From assembly GCA_027341705.1 (NCBI GenBank), contig DAIELO010000065.1, forward strand, positions 1 to 6,708: a DNA stretch of 6,708 nucleotides, given 5' to 3'. The position numbers were made by a program, and so were the translations under genes. A model generated the notes under the pieces. The model saw nothing but the letters and a program-made list of their open reading frames with translations, did not search any database and was not told the DNA's origin. Source of the DNA: Caryophanales bacterium. Its GTDB lineage: Bacteria > Bacillota > Bacilli > Alicyclobacillales > SLC66. Within the stretch, counting starts at the first letter, position 1, and each line of letters starts with the position of its first letter. Shown one piece after another: positions 5,946 to 6,708 of this stretch.

Positions 5946-6708
5946 CTTTCATATACTGACCAATCTGCCATCCATCGGTAGGTTGCATCCAATCCTGTAT
6001 GAATGTCAACTGCTGACTTAAAATCAATCACCGAATGTGCCTGATGTGGTGCCAATGCACTGCGCAAGATATCGCCTTGGCGTTCGGGTTCCTCTTGAAC
6101 ATGGATTATCCGCCCCGATACTTCCTGCATTAACTCGATCAATCTGCGATTACTCGTCTCCACTCCTGTGCTGATATTTAACAAAACACTTCCGTCGTGC
6201 TCTGCCGCCATCAGGTTTGCTCTGGCCACATCTTGAACGTATATATAGTCACGTGTATGCATTCCATTACCAAATAAACGCAAAGGAGTTCCCACATGCG
6301 TGGCTTTCGCAAAAATCGCGATTACTCCCCCTTCACCTGCTATTCCTTGGCGCGGCCCATATACATTCGCGTAGCGAAGAATTGCGTAATCTAGGTGATG
6401 TAATTGCTGGTACACCTGTAAATAGTGTTCAGCCGCTAATTTCGATGCCCCATAAGGCGATATAGGAGCAACCGCAGCCTCTTCTACAATGGGCAGCACC
6501 ACATTAGAATCCCCATATACAGCTGCTGTAGAAGAAAACACAACCTTTTTCGTCTGCGCTTTACGAGCGCCTTCAAGCACATGCAAAAGACCCTGTATTG
6601 TCGTTCGCGCATCTTCATGAGGATTATGTACTGATTCCACTACAGATGCACGGGCAGCCAAGTGAAATACCACATCTGGTCGATAATTTGCAATGAAATT
6701 CTCACATT
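5942..6708 (-). CDS. NAD-dependent epimerase/dehydratase (UDP-glucose 4-epimerase-like), N-terminus beyond window edge
   Basis: This is an extended short-chain dehydrogenase/reductase that acts on nucleotide sugars, probably a UDP-hexose 4-epimerase in cell-surface polysaccharide or galactose metabolism. The frame is open to the right edge, and codons for CENFIANYRPD precede VVFHLAA, so the Rossmann GxxGxxG start lies outside. Visible family motifs are VVFHLAA, FSSTAAVYGD with a Thr (6529-6527) at the position of the catalytic Ser/Thr, PYGASK with Tyr (6454-6452) and Lys (6442-6440), RYANVYGPRQ, GEGGVIAIF, and FGNGMHTRDYIYVQDVARA. The catalytic triad is intact. A GTG at 6673 is internal, not a start, because it would cut into the VVFHLAA strand. 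The stop is embedded in the rpsU -35 box with no terminator between. Exact sugar specificity cannot be read from the sequence. Confidence 0.9.
   Translation of the reverse strand, partial: CENFIANYRPDVVFHLAARASVVESVHNPHEDARTTIQGLLHVLEGARKAQTKKVVFSSTAAVYGDSNVVLPIVEEAAVAPISPYGASKLAAEHYLQVYQQLHHLDYAILRYANVYGPRQGIAGEGGVIAIFAKATHVGTPLRLFGNGMHTRDYIYVQDVARANLMAAEHDGSVLLNISTGVETSNRRLIELMQEVSGRIIHVQEEPERQGDILRSALAPHQAHSVIDFKSAVDIHTGLDATYRWMADWSVYES

Overview
The window is an ordinary chromosomal core segment of a spore-forming member of the Bacilli (Firmicutes). All eight genes lie on the minus strand, so transcription runs from right to left. The evidence for the host is the run rpsU-yqeY / yqfC-yqfD-phoH-pgpH(yqfF)-ybeY, which follows the Bacillus subtilis rpsU-to-ybeY neighbourhood, and the presence of the sporulation genes yqfC and yqfD. 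Base composition looks intermediate by eye. A lineage such as Alicyclobacillaceae is possible, but the sequence alone does not settle it.

Layout from right to left. (1) 6708-5942: the 3' part of an NAD-dependent sugar-nucleotide epimerase whose N-terminus lies beyond the right edge. (2) 5945-5841: a consensus sigma-A promoter whose -35 box overlaps the epimerase stop codon, followed by a leader of about 70 nt with possible alternative hairpins in front of rpsU. (3) 5840-5185: rpsU and yqeY as a short two-gene unit, closed by a strong intrinsic terminator at 5131-5162. (4) 5124-5096: a sigma-E-like sporulation promoter. (5) 5073-1: a tightly packed run of yqfC, yqfD, phoH, pgpH and ybeY. The ybeY C-terminus is cut by the left edge.

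Functionally, the right unit makes the small ribosomal protein S21 and the YqeY protein. The left unit begins with two mother-cell sporulation proteins. It continues with an RNA-associated PhoH ATPase, a membrane c-di-AMP phosphodiesterase and the rRNA-maturation endoribonuclease YbeY. Spacing from gene to gene is short or overlapping, which suggests co-transcription and translational coupling.

Several long readings begin too far upstream. Ribosome-binding sites place the starts of yqfD (4758), yqfC (5073) and rpsU (5840) inside them, and leave the phoH start open, possibly at a rare ATT codon. No mobile element, CRISPR array, tRNA or rRNA gene was seen. I found no convincing novel system. 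The points most worth checking are the rpsU leader, the phoH start and the source of vegetative transcription for phoH-pgpH-ybeY.
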